Origin: Flavobacterium araucananum
Lineage (GTDB): Bacteria > Bacteroidota > Bacteroidia > Flavobacteriales > Flavobacteriaceae
Reading direction: 5' to 3'
Assembly (NCBI RefSeq): GCF_002222055.1
Contig: NZ_MUGS01000006.1
Location: forward strand, 148,701 to 212,700
Length of the DNA stretch: 64,000 nt
Shown piece after piece: positions 44,901-52,504 of this stretch. A program made the position numbers and the translations under genes. Under the pieces are notes generated by a model. The model was not told the DNA's origin and searched no databases. It worked only from the letters and a program-made list of their open reading frames with translations. The number at the start of each line of letters is the position of its first letter. Within the stretch, counting starts at the first letter, position 1.

Positions 44901-45657
44901 CCAACGAAAACTGTCCACCGTGAGTTCCGTTACTCATCAAAGGATGATGAATTGCAAGAATAACAGTTTTTTCCTGATTTTTATTTAAAAGATTTTCCAG
45001 TTCGTCAAAGAAATCTTCTCTCGTTTTAATGTCGCAATTGTCGTTTATGGTAGGGTGATTATCCCAGTCTTCCAGGAACCATTCGCTATCAACAGTAATT
45101 AGGGTTGTGGTACTGTCAATTTTCACATCTTCTATGGCACAACTTTTTCTGGGTAAAAAAGCTTTTTTATCATTAAGATATTTAGTGACAAAGTCAGCCT
45201 GACGTTCCAGACCTTTTATACCATTATACCAATCATGATTTCCGGGAATAACAATTGTTTTTCCTTTAAAACCTTTCGTTAATTTTAATTGATTCGTTAG
45301 TTTGGTTTCAGCCAAAGCTTTCTCTGCAGCATTGTCATCACTTGGATATCCCTTCGGATAAATATTATCTCCCAAAAAAAGTAAAGTTGCCTTTTTATTC
45401 GATTTCTTTAATTTTTGGTGTAATAATTCTAATGTTTGCTGTGCCTGTTCCTCATCTGCGTTTCCGGCATCACCAACTAAATAGATAGTGTGTGCAATTT
45501 TTATGGTATCTGTTGCGTTTTCCGTTTCGTTGGCACTAACATTTTTGCCATATTGCGCTTTGTGAGTGGCACAGGAATAAACCAGCAGCAAAATAACTAT
45601 TGCTAAAGAGTACGTTTTAATTTTAGTAATAAAATGATTATCCAAAAACAATTTCAT
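41923..45657 (-). CDS. Metallophosphoesterase, kinase-like domain and Omp85-type barrel fusion
   Basis: 1244 residues, unusually composite. Lipoprotein-like start (LLLVYSC, Cys29). A metallophosphoesterase spans about 55-375 with all five blocks: GDAG (62-65), GDNIY (96-100), GNHDWY (139-144), IHHP (236-239) and SGHDHN (312-317). A middle domain (about 440-660) has kinase-like features: GGGHQSVSLRM then YVLRALKK (476-483), YMVEERP (564-570), GDWDRHSDQW (620-629) and PIPRDRDQAF (644-653). The C-terminal barrel (about 890-1244) has the Omp85 RGYR motif at 1148 and ends in Phe. Function unknown; likely surface phosphate chemistry at the outer membrane. Confidence 0.8.
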   Translation of the reverse strand: MKLFLDNHFITKIKTYSLAIVILLLVYSCATHKAQYGKNVSANETENATDTIKIAHTIYLVGDAGNADEEQAQQTLELLHQKLKKSNKKATLLFLGDNIYPKGYPSDDNAAEKALAETKLTNQLKLTKGFKGKTIVIPGNHDWYNGIKGLERQADFVTKYLNDKKAFLPRKSCAIEDVKIDSTTTLITVDSEWFLEDWDNHPTINDNCDIKTREDFFDELENLLNKNQEKTVILAIHHPLMSNGTHGGQFSLEKQLFPLEQKIPLPVIGSFINLLRKTSGVSPQDIQNKQYTIYAKRIKTLLQKQKNVIVVSGHDHNLQYVNKENIKQIISGAGSKSEAARAINPTEFSYGGNGYATLTIFKSGDTKVSFFGNENNKEKLLFEHEIIKAKEINWAATVDNKFPATVTTSIYSEKMTQKSLVHKFLFGNHYRKYYSLPIEARTATLDTLMGGLKPIREGGGHQSVSLRMSDPKGREYVLRALKKSATVFLQSVAFKDQYVVNDFEDTYAENFLLDFYTTSHPYTPFVIGDMADKIGLAHTNPVLYYIPKQNGLKEFNSNFGDQLYMVEERPADNHLDGKNFGNPTNIISTEDMMKNLHKDEKYAVDQNEYIKARLFDMLIGDWDRHSDQWRWAEHKKDGKVTYIPIPRDRDQAFSKYDGTLLSLLMNIPALRHMRSFKNEIDNVKWINREPYPMDLAFLKTTEEKDWLAQAKYIQENLSDTDIDNAFKGLPKEVQDETIEDIKRKLKNRKKELQKYASRYFDVLSHTVMIAGTDKKDKFIINHNAKKSIEIQVLRVKKEGDELVYTKKISDSKTKNLWIYGLDDNDVFQVTGNQKSKIKIRLIGGQNNDTYNIENGKRVIVYDFKSKENTYNLDSKTRTELTDDYDVNLYNYEKPKYNVVSGLPNIGFNPDDGVKVGVNLNYTVNNFKQNPYTQRHVLNAFYYFATGGLEFNYVAHFPGLLGKWVIDVESQYTTPNFAINYFGYGNETANNTDAFGMDYNRVRIQKFNVAGAIRHVGRYGSEFSFQPMLQQMRVEETANRFIDLPNIINPTVFDSQVYGGAKLKYLFKNADFAAKPTLGIAFMASLTWMTNLNDTKQNFPTIESLLGFTHKIDHNGKLVLATLFKGKAILNNNYEFYQGATLGGDTDLRGYRNERFLGSSYFSQSSDLRLTIGKIQKTIAPLTYGILGGFDYGRIWLDGESSKKWHQDYGGGLWLNAINVLTARISYFKSPDEEGRVIFGAAYSF

Positions 45658-45683
45658 AATTTAGTGGTGTAAAAATATTCTCT

Positions 45684-46862
45684 ATGAATTTAATAGAACA
45701 ATCCGAAGATTTCGTCAGTAATTTACTCAAAGATAAACTTTCTAATTTATATTCTTATCATAATTTTAACCATACTTTAACGGTAGTAAATGCGGTAAAA
45801 GAGCTCTGTAAAAAGGAAGATGTTAAAGGAGATGATAAAGAACAGCTTATTGTTGCCGCTTGGTTTCATGATACGGGTTATATAGAAGGTTATGAAAATC
45901 ACGAAGAAAAAAGTGTGAAAATTGCTACAGCTTTTTTAAAAGAAAAAGAACAATCAGACGAATTTATAGCAACTGTTTCAAGCTTGATTTTGGCTACCGT
46001 AAAAGAGTACATTCCTAAAACTCATTTAGAAAAAATTATTAAAGATGCTGATTTTGCTCACCTTATGGGAGCAGAATATACAACGACTTGCGAATTATTG
46101 CGTATCGAACTAAAGAACACCTGGAATTTGGATTTCTCGAACGCCGAATGGGCAAAGGAGAATTTGAACTTTTTAAGGAACAAACATCGATTTTATACAG
46201 ATTATGCCCTTAAAAAATGGCAGCCGCTAAAAGAGAAAAACCTACTTGCTGTGCAAAAGAAAATCGATAAGCAACAAAAAAAAGAAGCCGATAAAATAGA
46301 GAAAGAAAATAAAAACAAAGATAAAATCGAAAAACCGGATCGTGGTGTCGATACTTTATTTCGTGTTACGTTAGGAAATCATACGCGCTTAAGCGGAATT
46401 GCGGATAGTAAAGCCAATATTTTATTGTCTGTAAATGCGATCATTATTTCGATTGCACTTTCGTCGATTATTCCCAAATTAGACAGTCCTAAAAATGCAC
46501 ATTTAGTAATCCCTACCTTTATAATGTTGATTTCTAGTGTTGTTACTATCATCTTTGCGATTCTTTCGACCAGACCAAAAGTGACTACAGGAGTTTTTAC
46601 ACGTGAAGATATAGAGGCAAAAAAAATAAATTTACTGTTTTTTGGAAATTTCTATAAAATGCCACTTGAAGAATATGATTGGGCAATGAACGAAATGATG
46701 AAGGATCGCGATTATCTGTACTCGACCATGATCAAAGATTTATACTATCTGGGTTTGGTTTTGCAACGTAAATACAACCTGTTACGAATTGCCTATAACT
46801 TTTTTATGATCGGAATTATCATTACGGTTATAGCGTTTGTAATTGCTTTTAAATCGATTTAA
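45684..46862 (+). CDS. HD-domain phosphohydrolase fused to Pycsar effector (PycTM) domain
   Basis: 392 residues. The HD domain (1 to about 180) has His30 (YHNFNHT), His62-Asp63 (AAWFHDTGY), His73 and the KDADFAH Asp residues at 121/123. A Lys/Glu-rich linker (181-220) leads to a module matching the Pycsar transmembrane effector family (formerly DUF5706): NHTRLSGIADSKANILLSVN (232-251). Membrane helices are at about 245-263, 274-294 and 370-389. HD enzymes hydrolyse nucleotides or phosphodiesters; PycTM effectors respond to cyclic pyrimidine nucleotides. No cyclase gene is adjacent, so immunity is not implied. Divergent by 26 bp from the composite phosphoesterase gene. Confidence 0.85.
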   Translation: MNLIEQSEDFVSNLLKDKLSNLYSYHNFNHTLTVVNAVKELCKKEDVKGDDKEQLIVAAWFHDTGYIEGYENHEEKSVKIATAFLKEKEQSDEFIATVSSLILATVKEYIPKTHLEKIIKDADFAHLMGAEYTTTCELLRIELKNTWNLDFSNAEWAKENLNFLRNKHRFYTDYALKKWQPLKEKNLLAVQKKIDKQQKKEADKIEKENKNKDKIEKPDRGVDTLFRVTLGNHTRLSGIADSKANILLSVNAIIISIALSSIIPKLDSPKNAHLVIPTFIMLISSVVTIIFAILSTRPKVTTGVFTREDIEAKKINLLFFGNFYKMPLEEYDWAMNEMMKDRDYLYSTMIKDLYYLGLVLQRKYNLLRIAYNFFMIGIIITVIAFVIAFKSI

Positions 46863-46885
46863 GCTCAACTAAAATTAGTTGAGCT
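46862..46885. terminator. Palindrome spanning two convergent gene ends
   Basis: AGCTCAACTAA and TTAGTTGAGCT are perfect 11-bp inverses with AA between. The sequence covers the last base of one stop codon and the last codons of the opposite gene. No T run, so termination is uncertain. Confidence 0.6.
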
Positions 46886-49244
46886 CATCTAATAAATCCT
46901 GGTACGTAATTTTTTGTGCTACCGGATTCGCATTATTATTGATAACCTTAACACGAATCGCTCTTAAACCTGAAACACCCTGAAGATCTTCGACCTCAAA
47001 TTGTTCAATCGAAGGTTCTAAGATTTTCTTGTGTTGCAAGTATTTGATGTATTTTAAATATTCAGCTTCTTCGCTGTTTTGAGAGTAGACGATCGTAATT
47101 TTTTCTTTCTCTGTAATTCTCTCTTTTGTACCTTTTATATTCGATTTGTCGATACGTTTTTTAACCACTTCATATCTGGCATTATAAGTGCCGTCAACAT
47201 CAAAACGTTTTTCATCCATTCTAAAACGAATAGAAAGCGGCGAACTAAAGACCAAAATCAATGATGTTACATCCAGTTCATAAGGCAAAGATTCTTTAAG
47301 TTGATGGTGTTCCAGTTCCATCTCGCACAAGGTTTGCAATTGCCACAAACGCAAATTGTGCAAATACATACTATCAAAAGGTCTCGTTGGCGCAATAGAT
47401 GCCCCTATATACAAATTATGCTCGACACCATCTGTTTTAAAACGCTCATAATAATGAGGATAAATTTGTTGGGCTTCGATTTGTTTTTTATCCAGTACAG
47501 AGGCTAATCGTTTATTGATAATAGACATTGCATTATCAAATTTCTTTCTTTCCTGATAAAAAGAGCCTGTTTTTTCGTCCAGACTTTCAAAATACAAACG
47601 TTCCAGTTTTTCATTCTTCTCACTTCCTTTTGTATTCTTTAAAAGAGGATGAATTTCTTCTTCGATATAACGCTGAATCTGCTGTTCTGTATCAGCTTTT
47701 AAAGGAGAATCCAACTCGTCACGAAACGATTCTAACTCAAATTTTCTTTGTTCTAACAGGACCAGATTAGTAGTTGTTTTCTGGGATTCGAAAATCTTTA
47801 AGATCGCCGTTAGTTGATTTTTAAGATCCCTTTTTACCGTTTCGTTTCGGTGCTCAGACGAACCTTTTATATCAATTTGTCCGTATAACGGATATACGTT
47901 TTTAAACACAATTTCTTTAAAAATATAATCCTTCGTATGACCGGAATTTTGGAAATAATTTTGCGATTCTTTCTTAAATTTCCAATATACACTTGGGTGA
48001 ATTGTAGTGTATTCCCGCTGAATAATTGCGGCAATCTGGTGTTGCATATCTGTATTATAGCGATCAATTGTATCTGTAAGATACGGCAGAACCAGCTCAA
48101 GCTTAGTAGCATTCACACTATTCAGATCACGAGGATTTGTAGAAACTAACTCAACAACGCCCAATAAATGCCCGTCTTTAATAACAGGGGCAAAAACGCA
48201 ACTTTGAATGCCTTGTTTTAGCAAATGTTCTCCAAGTCTTTTGTTGGACGATCCTTCAATGAATTTTTTTACATTCGAAATCACAAAAGGTTCTTTGTTA
48301 TCCAGTAAATTTTCAAATGAACAGCCAAAAAAAGCATTTTTACAATCGACTTCCTGCTCTTTAGAAAGTAAGAAGCTTTGAAGTTGGTTATCAAATTTAA
48401 CAGGTCTGATAAATTTTTCTTCTTCCGGATTATAAATGATAAAACCTACTTTTAGATCCGGAATCTTAAAGATTGATTTAAAAATGTTTGTTACAATATC
48501 ATCCGTTGCAACTGTTTTTGCATCCGGTTTAAGCAAATTACTTTTTAAATTTGAAATGGCACTTTCTGTCGTTGCATCAAATAAAGAAACAATTCCAAAA
48601 CCTTTTAATATCCAGCTCCCTTGAGGGAATTTTGATTTCCAAAGCTCTATATCACCGTAATTATCCATCAATAAATCAATGTCGTCCTGAGTAAGGTCTA
48701 AAGCGTTTTCTGTTGGAATTATTTCCATAAAATCAGCATTATACAAAATGCGATAATGTTTCTCGACTCCGTCTTCATCCGGAATATCATAGAAAAAAGG
48801 TTTATTAAAATCTATTTTCTGCTTATAATAAACCCCTAAAATAAGGCAACAGTTGTTGACATAGAACTGGTGATCATCAAAATCACGAATTTCCATATTA
48901 AATTCATCTCCTGCATTGCGCAAAATTTTCTTGAAACGATCTGTATAATTGAATGATATATTTTGAAAAGGAATCGTAACTGCTTTTATTTCATTTTGAG
49001 TTAATGCCGTAGGAAATAAATCAGCCAGTAAATTTTTGATTAAAGCTTCATTGTTTTTAATGATAGAGAAATCCTGGATACCAGTCCTGAATTCAGGAAT
49101 TGGTTCTATTTGTTTTAATATGGCTTTGGCGTAGTTTGCCCGATAATCAACATTTGATAAAGCAATTTCTTCAAAAGATTCTATTAGTTTATGAAATGAG
49201 ATGATAGTGGTAAAGGGACTTTCTTTGTATAAATGAATATCCAT
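46875..49244 (-). CDS. Large GAF-domain protein of unknown role
   Basis: 789 residues, cytoplasmic, no signal or helices in the membrane. One GAF domain is readable at about 260-415 (VGFIIYNPEEEKFIRPVKFD, then IQSCVFAPVIKDGHLLGVVELVS). Regions before (1-250) and after (430-789) match no family I know; the C-terminal half is helical and charged, ending in AQKITYQDLLDELN. No kinase, cyclase, GGDEF or HTH motif was seen. Convergent with the HD-PycTM gene. Possibly a ligand-binding scaffold. Confidence 0.7.
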   Translation of the reverse strand: MDIHLYKESPFTTIISFHKLIESFEEIALSNVDYRANYAKAILKQIEPIPEFRTGIQDFSIIKNNEALIKNLLADLFPTALTQNEIKAVTIPFQNISFNYTDRFKKILRNAGDEFNMEIRDFDDHQFYVNNCCLILGVYYKQKIDFNKPFFYDIPDEDGVEKHYRILYNADFMEIIPTENALDLTQDDIDLLMDNYGDIELWKSKFPQGSWILKGFGIVSLFDATTESAISNLKSNLLKPDAKTVATDDIVTNIFKSIFKIPDLKVGFIIYNPEEEKFIRPVKFDNQLQSFLLSKEQEVDCKNAFFGCSFENLLDNKEPFVISNVKKFIEGSSNKRLGEHLLKQGIQSCVFAPVIKDGHLLGVVELVSTNPRDLNSVNATKLELVLPYLTDTIDRYNTDMQHQIAAIIQREYTTIHPSVYWKFKKESQNYFQNSGHTKDYIFKEIVFKNVYPLYGQIDIKGSSEHRNETVKRDLKNQLTAILKIFESQKTTTNLVLLEQRKFELESFRDELDSPLKADTEQQIQRYIEEEIHPLLKNTKGSEKNEKLERLYFESLDEKTGSFYQERKKFDNAMSIINKRLASVLDKKQIEAQQIYPHYYERFKTDGVEHNLYIGASIAPTRPFDSMYLHNLRLWQLQTLCEMELEHHQLKESLPYELDVTSLILVFSSPLSIRFRMDEKRFDVDGTYNARYEVVKKRIDKSNIKGTKERITEKEKITIVYSQNSEEAEYLKYIKYLQHKKILEPSIEQFEVEDLQGVSGLRAIRVKVINNNANPVAQKITYQDLLDELN

Positions 49245-49399
49245 ACTTTTTGTTTTTAAACCACAAAATTAAGCATAAATTAAGAATGTTTGCCATTTTA
49301 TTATTTGTTTCGTTTATAGTCTTATAGATTTTAGTTGCTGTAAATCAGTGTTTTTAGGGGTAAATATCATTTTAACAAAATATTAACTTCAATAATAAT

Positions 49400-49428
49400 G
49401 GAACGATCGTTCCGTTATTATATCTTTG
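49400..49428 (+). promoter_or_regulatory. TetR operator and promoter of SDR gene
   Basis: Perfect 14-bp palindrome GGAACGATCGTTCC (49400-49413), 7 bp before the -7 element TATCTTTG (49421-49428). The same arrangement stands before the TetR gene (50242), so a bound repressor would cover the promoter. Confidence 0.88.
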
Positions 49429-49471
49429 TACCGTAATAAATGAATAATCAATAATTTTAAAAGAAATAAAA

Positions 49472-50224
49472 ATGAAAAATTTAGAAAACAAAGTAGCAAT
49501 TGTAACCGGTGGAAATAGCGGAATTGGTTATGCAGCAGCGGCTGAATTAACTGCAAAAGGAGCAAAAGTAATTGTAACAGGCAGAAACAAAGAAGCTTTG
49601 GCAAAAGCCGAAACGGAATTAAATGTTACCGGAATTGTAGCAGACCAATCTGATTTAAAATCGATCGATAACCTGGTAGACCAAGTTAAATCTCAATTTG
49701 GAAAAGTAGACATTCTGTTTTTAAATGCAGGAATTGCAGCTTTTGCTCCGGTAGAATCAGCTTCAGAAGAGCATTATGACAGTATTATGAATGTGAATGT
49801 AAAAGGAGTTTATTTTACAGTTCAAAAAGTATTACCAATTTTAAACGATGGTGGTTCAATCATCTTTAATACTTCTGTAAATGCACAATTAGGAATGCCC
49901 GGTTCAAGCGTATATGGAGCAAGTAAAGCAGCAGTTTTATCACTAAACAGAATATTTGCTGCAGAATTAGCACCAAGAAAGATCAGAGTAAATGCAGTTT
50001 CTCCTGGTCCAATTGAAACACCTTTGTATGGAAAAGTAGGTTTAGAAAAAGAAGAAGTAGAAGGTTTAGGAGCTGCTTTGGGACAAAAGATTTTATTGAA
50101 ACGTTTTGGGCAAGCTGTAGAGGTTGCAAAAACAATTAGTTTCCTTGCTTCAGATGATGCTTCATTCATTACAGGATCAGAAATTGTTGTCGACGGTGGA
50201 CTTACAGTAAATACAGTACTATAA
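49472..50224 (+). CDS. Short-chain dehydrogenase/reductase
   Basis: 250 residues, NAD(P)-dependent oxidoreductase. Cofactor loop TGGNSGIGYA (12-21), NAG at 84-86 (LFLNAGIAA), catalytic Ser134, Tyr147 and Lys151 (VYGASKAA), and the late SPGPIETPLYGK typical of the classical subfamily. It ends with FITGSEIVVDGGLTVN. Substrate unknown. Arg38 after the second strand hints at NADP. Controlled together with the downstream TetR regulator through matching operators; probably answers an electrophile or xenobiotic. Confidence 0.93.
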   Translation: MKNLENKVAIVTGGNSGIGYAAAAELTAKGAKVIVTGRNKEALAKAETELNVTGIVADQSDLKSIDNLVDQVKSQFGKVDILFLNAGIAAFAPVESASEEHYDSIMNVNVKGVYFTVQKVLPILNDGGSIIFNTSVNAQLGMPGSSVYGASKAAVLSLNRIFAAELAPRKIRVNAVSPGPIETPLYGKVGLEKEEVEGLGAALGQKILLKRFGQAVEVAKTISFLASDDASFITGSEIVVDGGLTVNTVL

Positions 50225-50241
50225 TTTTTTGCTAAAATTCA

Positions 50242-50270
50242 GGAACAAATGTTCCGTTTTAGTATCTTTG
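50242..50270 (+). promoter_or_regulatory. TetR operator and promoter of regulator gene
   Basis: GGAACAAATGTTCC (50242-50255) carries the same GGAAC/GTTCC half sites as 49400, and TATCTTTG (50263-50270) follows after the same 7-bp spacing. Autoregulation is likely. Confidence 0.85.
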
Positions 50271-50293
50271 TAAAATAATTCAATATTGAAGTC

Positions 50294-50875
50294 ATGGCTA
50301 GAACAAAAGAATTTAATGAAGATCAGGCTTTAGATAAAGCTATCGAAATTTTTTGGCACAAAGGTTACAACGGAACTTCGGCTCAGGATTTAGTAACACA
50401 TTTAGGGTTGAGCCGTTCTAGTCTGTATGATACCTTTGGAGACAAACAAAAACTTTTTTCTCAGTCTTTGCAGCGGTACCAGAAGAATGCACAAAACCAG
50501 ATTGTGGAACTTTTTGATCATTCTGAAAATATAAAGGAAACTTTACACAATATCTTTAAGCAAGCTGTTATAGAAAGTTTGGAAGACCGGATTACAAAAG
50601 GATGTTTTATGGTAAATTCTTCTATAGAACTGGCCATGCATGATGAAGAGATTGCAAAAATTGTAAAAAATAATGCCGTGATAATGGAAGAAGTTTTTAC
50701 AAAAGCAGTACAAAAAGGACAGGATTCAGGACAGATTTCCAAAGCAAACAGTGCAAAAGTTTTAGCCCGGTTCCTTTTTAATAATTATTCCGGAATTCGC
50801 GTTTTGGCACGTGCGGGCGAAAGAGATAAACAAGTTTATGATGATATCCTAAAAGCATTGTTTTCATTATTATAA
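50294..50875 (+). CDS. TetR-family transcriptional repressor
   Basis: 193 residues. N-terminal DNA-binding domain (1-60) with AIEIFWHKGYNGTSAQDLV and the recognition helix LGLSRSSLYDTFGDKQKLF. The remaining helices form the ligand-binding domain (YqhC/AcrR-type, with KGCFMVNSSIELA near 96-108). It probably represses itself and the upstream SDR gene through the GGAAC-N4-GTTCC sites. Inducer unknown. Confidence 0.93.
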   Translation: MARTKEFNEDQALDKAIEIFWHKGYNGTSAQDLVTHLGLSRSSLYDTFGDKQKLFSQSLQRYQKNAQNQIVELFDHSENIKETLHNIFKQAVIESLEDRITKGCFMVNSSIELAMHDEEIAKIVKNNAVIMEEVFTKAVQKGQDSGQISKANSAKVLARFLFNNYSGIRVLARAGERDKQVYDDILKALFSLL

Positions 50876-50902
50876 TGATATTAAAGAGTAGTTTCTTAAA
50901 AT

Positions 50903-50938
50903 AAAAAACGGCAATTACAGATGTAGTTGCCGTTTTTT
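50903..50938 (+). terminator. Terminator after TetR gene
   Basis: AAAAAACGGCAA and TTGCCGTTTTTT form a perfect 12-bp stem. It may also serve the leftward NdpA gene. Confidence 0.92.
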
Positions 50939-50969
50939 GTTTTAAGTAAGTATAGAAAATGAATGACTT

Positions 50970-52028
50970 CTAGCTTTTTTCTTCTTTATTGAAATAAACC
51001 AGATAGTAATACATTTGTTTTTCTTCATCCCAGCCTTTTTCAACAAATTTTTCAGCACTTTCAGGATTGATAAAATCCATTTTAATCTGAATGTGAGTGT
51101 CCAGGTTTATCACGTTTTTAATCGATTTTCTAGCGTCAGAAACTGCTGCATTAGCAATAGGGAATGAGGTTACATCTTCGATGCTGTATTTTTCGCCCTT
51201 ATCAACTTTATAATTTTTGAATTCAGGAATTAAGTCCGGATTGTCTAATACTTCGTTTAAGAAATTTTGCTCTTCAAACTGATCATTTTTAGCGAAATAG
51301 TTCACTGATCTGTTCATAAACATTACTTCTTCTTTTTTGTCTTCTGCCGGCAAAACAACATCTTTTGCGAAGTTCTGACAGAATTTTAAGTATTTTTTTG
51401 TGATGAAGTTTTCATCTTCAAAAGCATCTACAGATAAAAAGTGCTCTAACCAGTAACGGGCATCATAGCGGTTGCTGTCTACTGTTAGTATTTTGTACCC
51501 TTCATCTTTTTTATAATTAAAAATCAAACAACCTTTGTCTAATTTGCTCAGGTTGATACCTTGTTGCAGGATCATTTCCAGATTGCTGTTTTTTTCTTCA
51601 AATTGTAAAAAGTCAGCTTGTAACTCACTTTTAAAAATTCCGATTGCATCAACAACATTATTGTCAATACTCAGATTGGTTAAATAGGTTACATAAACCT
51701 CTCCGTTTTTGATGTGCGGATGATTCGATTGCTCGAATAAATGTGTGGTGATTCTTTTTGAAATCTCCTGTAAGTTACTTGGATTGTCAAAAATCTCCGT
51801 CGCATATTTAAACATGTCGTTATAATCCAAATCGACTTCGTGAGCAAACTGATAATAGTTTTCTTCTTTCTCTCTAAAAGGCTTAAAAAAGTATTCTTTT
51901 ATCAAAGGCACAATTTCATCATTCAGATTAAAGGGTTGTTCCGATAAAAAAATAGCTTCGTTTCTACTTTTGTTTCCTACGCGGTGTATCGCAAGGGTCT
52001 CGATGTGGGTGTTGAAAAGGTTGATCAT
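50970..52028 (-). CDS. Nucleoid-associated protein, NdpA family
   Basis: 352 residues. The start MINLFNTHIETLAIHRVGNK and the body pattern (YVTYLTNLSIDNNVVDAIGIFKSE, INLSKLDKGCLIFNYKKDEGYK, then RYDARYWLEHFL) match the 37-kDa nucleoid-associated family (NdpA/YejK). It binds nucleoid DNA in other bacteria; detailed role is unclear. Single gene, preceded by a repeat arm at 52036. Confidence 0.85.
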   Translation of the reverse strand: MINLFNTHIETLAIHRVGNKSRNEAIFLSEQPFNLNDEIVPLIKEYFFKPFREKEENYYQFAHEVDLDYNDMFKYATEIFDNPSNLQEISKRITTHLFEQSNHPHIKNGEVYVTYLTNLSIDNNVVDAIGIFKSELQADFLQFEEKNSNLEMILQQGINLSKLDKGCLIFNYKKDEGYKILTVDSNRYDARYWLEHFLSVDAFEDENFITKKYLKFCQNFAKDVVLPAEDKKEEVMFMNRSVNYFAKNDQFEEQNFLNEVLDNPDLIPEFKNYKVDKGEKYSIEDVTSFPIANAAVSDARKSIKNVINLDTHIQIKMDFINPESAEKFVEKGWDEEKQMYYYLVYFNKEEKS

Positions 52029-52035
52029 ATATTTT

Positions 52036-52072
52036 AGGTTCAGAGTTGCAGAGACTCAAAGGAACAAAGGTT
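52036..52072. repeat. Left inverted arm beside four-helix-bundle gene
   Basis: AGGTTCAGAGTTGCAGAGAC and the following TCAAAGGAACAAAGGTT match the inverse of 52505-52531 at about 21 of 27 positions. The arm touches the 3' end of the gene at 52071. Confidence 0.7.
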
Positions 52073-52430
52073 ATTTTCTGTCTTTTATTTTTCTGATAAA
52101 AGAACTTAACATACGCTCTATTTCTCTGCTTTCTCCATTTATTTTATTAAATTGATTCTCGTTTAAATATTTTAAATTGAATGAGATTTCAAGTTGGGTT
52201 TGCATCTCGAATAATGATGATATTGAAATATTTAAAAATCTTAAATAATCATTATTTCCTTCCCTGCCATAACCTTCAGCAATATTACTGGGTATTGATA
52301 CTGAACTTCTTCTGATTTGTGAAGATAATCCATAAATTTCTTCTTTTGGAAAAGAATGTGTTAATTGGTAAATTTCAGTTACCAGATTCATTGATTTTTG
52401 CCAGATTAAAAGGTCTCGAAAAGTGTTCAT
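52071..52430 (-). CDS. Four-helix-bundle protein (23S rRNA intervening-sequence type)
   Basis: 119 residues. FRDLLIWQKSMNLVTEIYQL at the start and LSSQIRRSSVSIPSNIAEGY (55-74) are the signature of the S23/IVS four-helix-bundle family, originally seen inside 23S rRNA insertions. Relatives are scattered in Bacteroidota genomes and their function is unknown. Here the gene stands free, but lies between inverted repeat arms (52036-52072 and 52505-52542), which is compatible with a mobile unit. Confidence 0.88.
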   Translation of the reverse strand: MNTFRDLLIWQKSMNLVTEIYQLTHSFPKEEIYGLSSQIRRSSVSIPSNIAEGYGREGNNDYLRFLNISISSLFEMQTQLEISFNLKYLNENQFNKINGESREIERMLSSFIRKIKDRK

Positions 52431-52504
52431 AATTTTGCATTTAAAAAAGTAAATACAAAAATAAGAATATTATTACATTTTTAAACCACAGGTTTTAAAG
52501 AAAA

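Noticed and set aside
45684-49244. Full Pycsar defence pair (cyclase plus effector)
   Set aside because: No nucleotide-cyclase motif was found in the GAF protein or any neighbour, so only the effector-like module is claimed.
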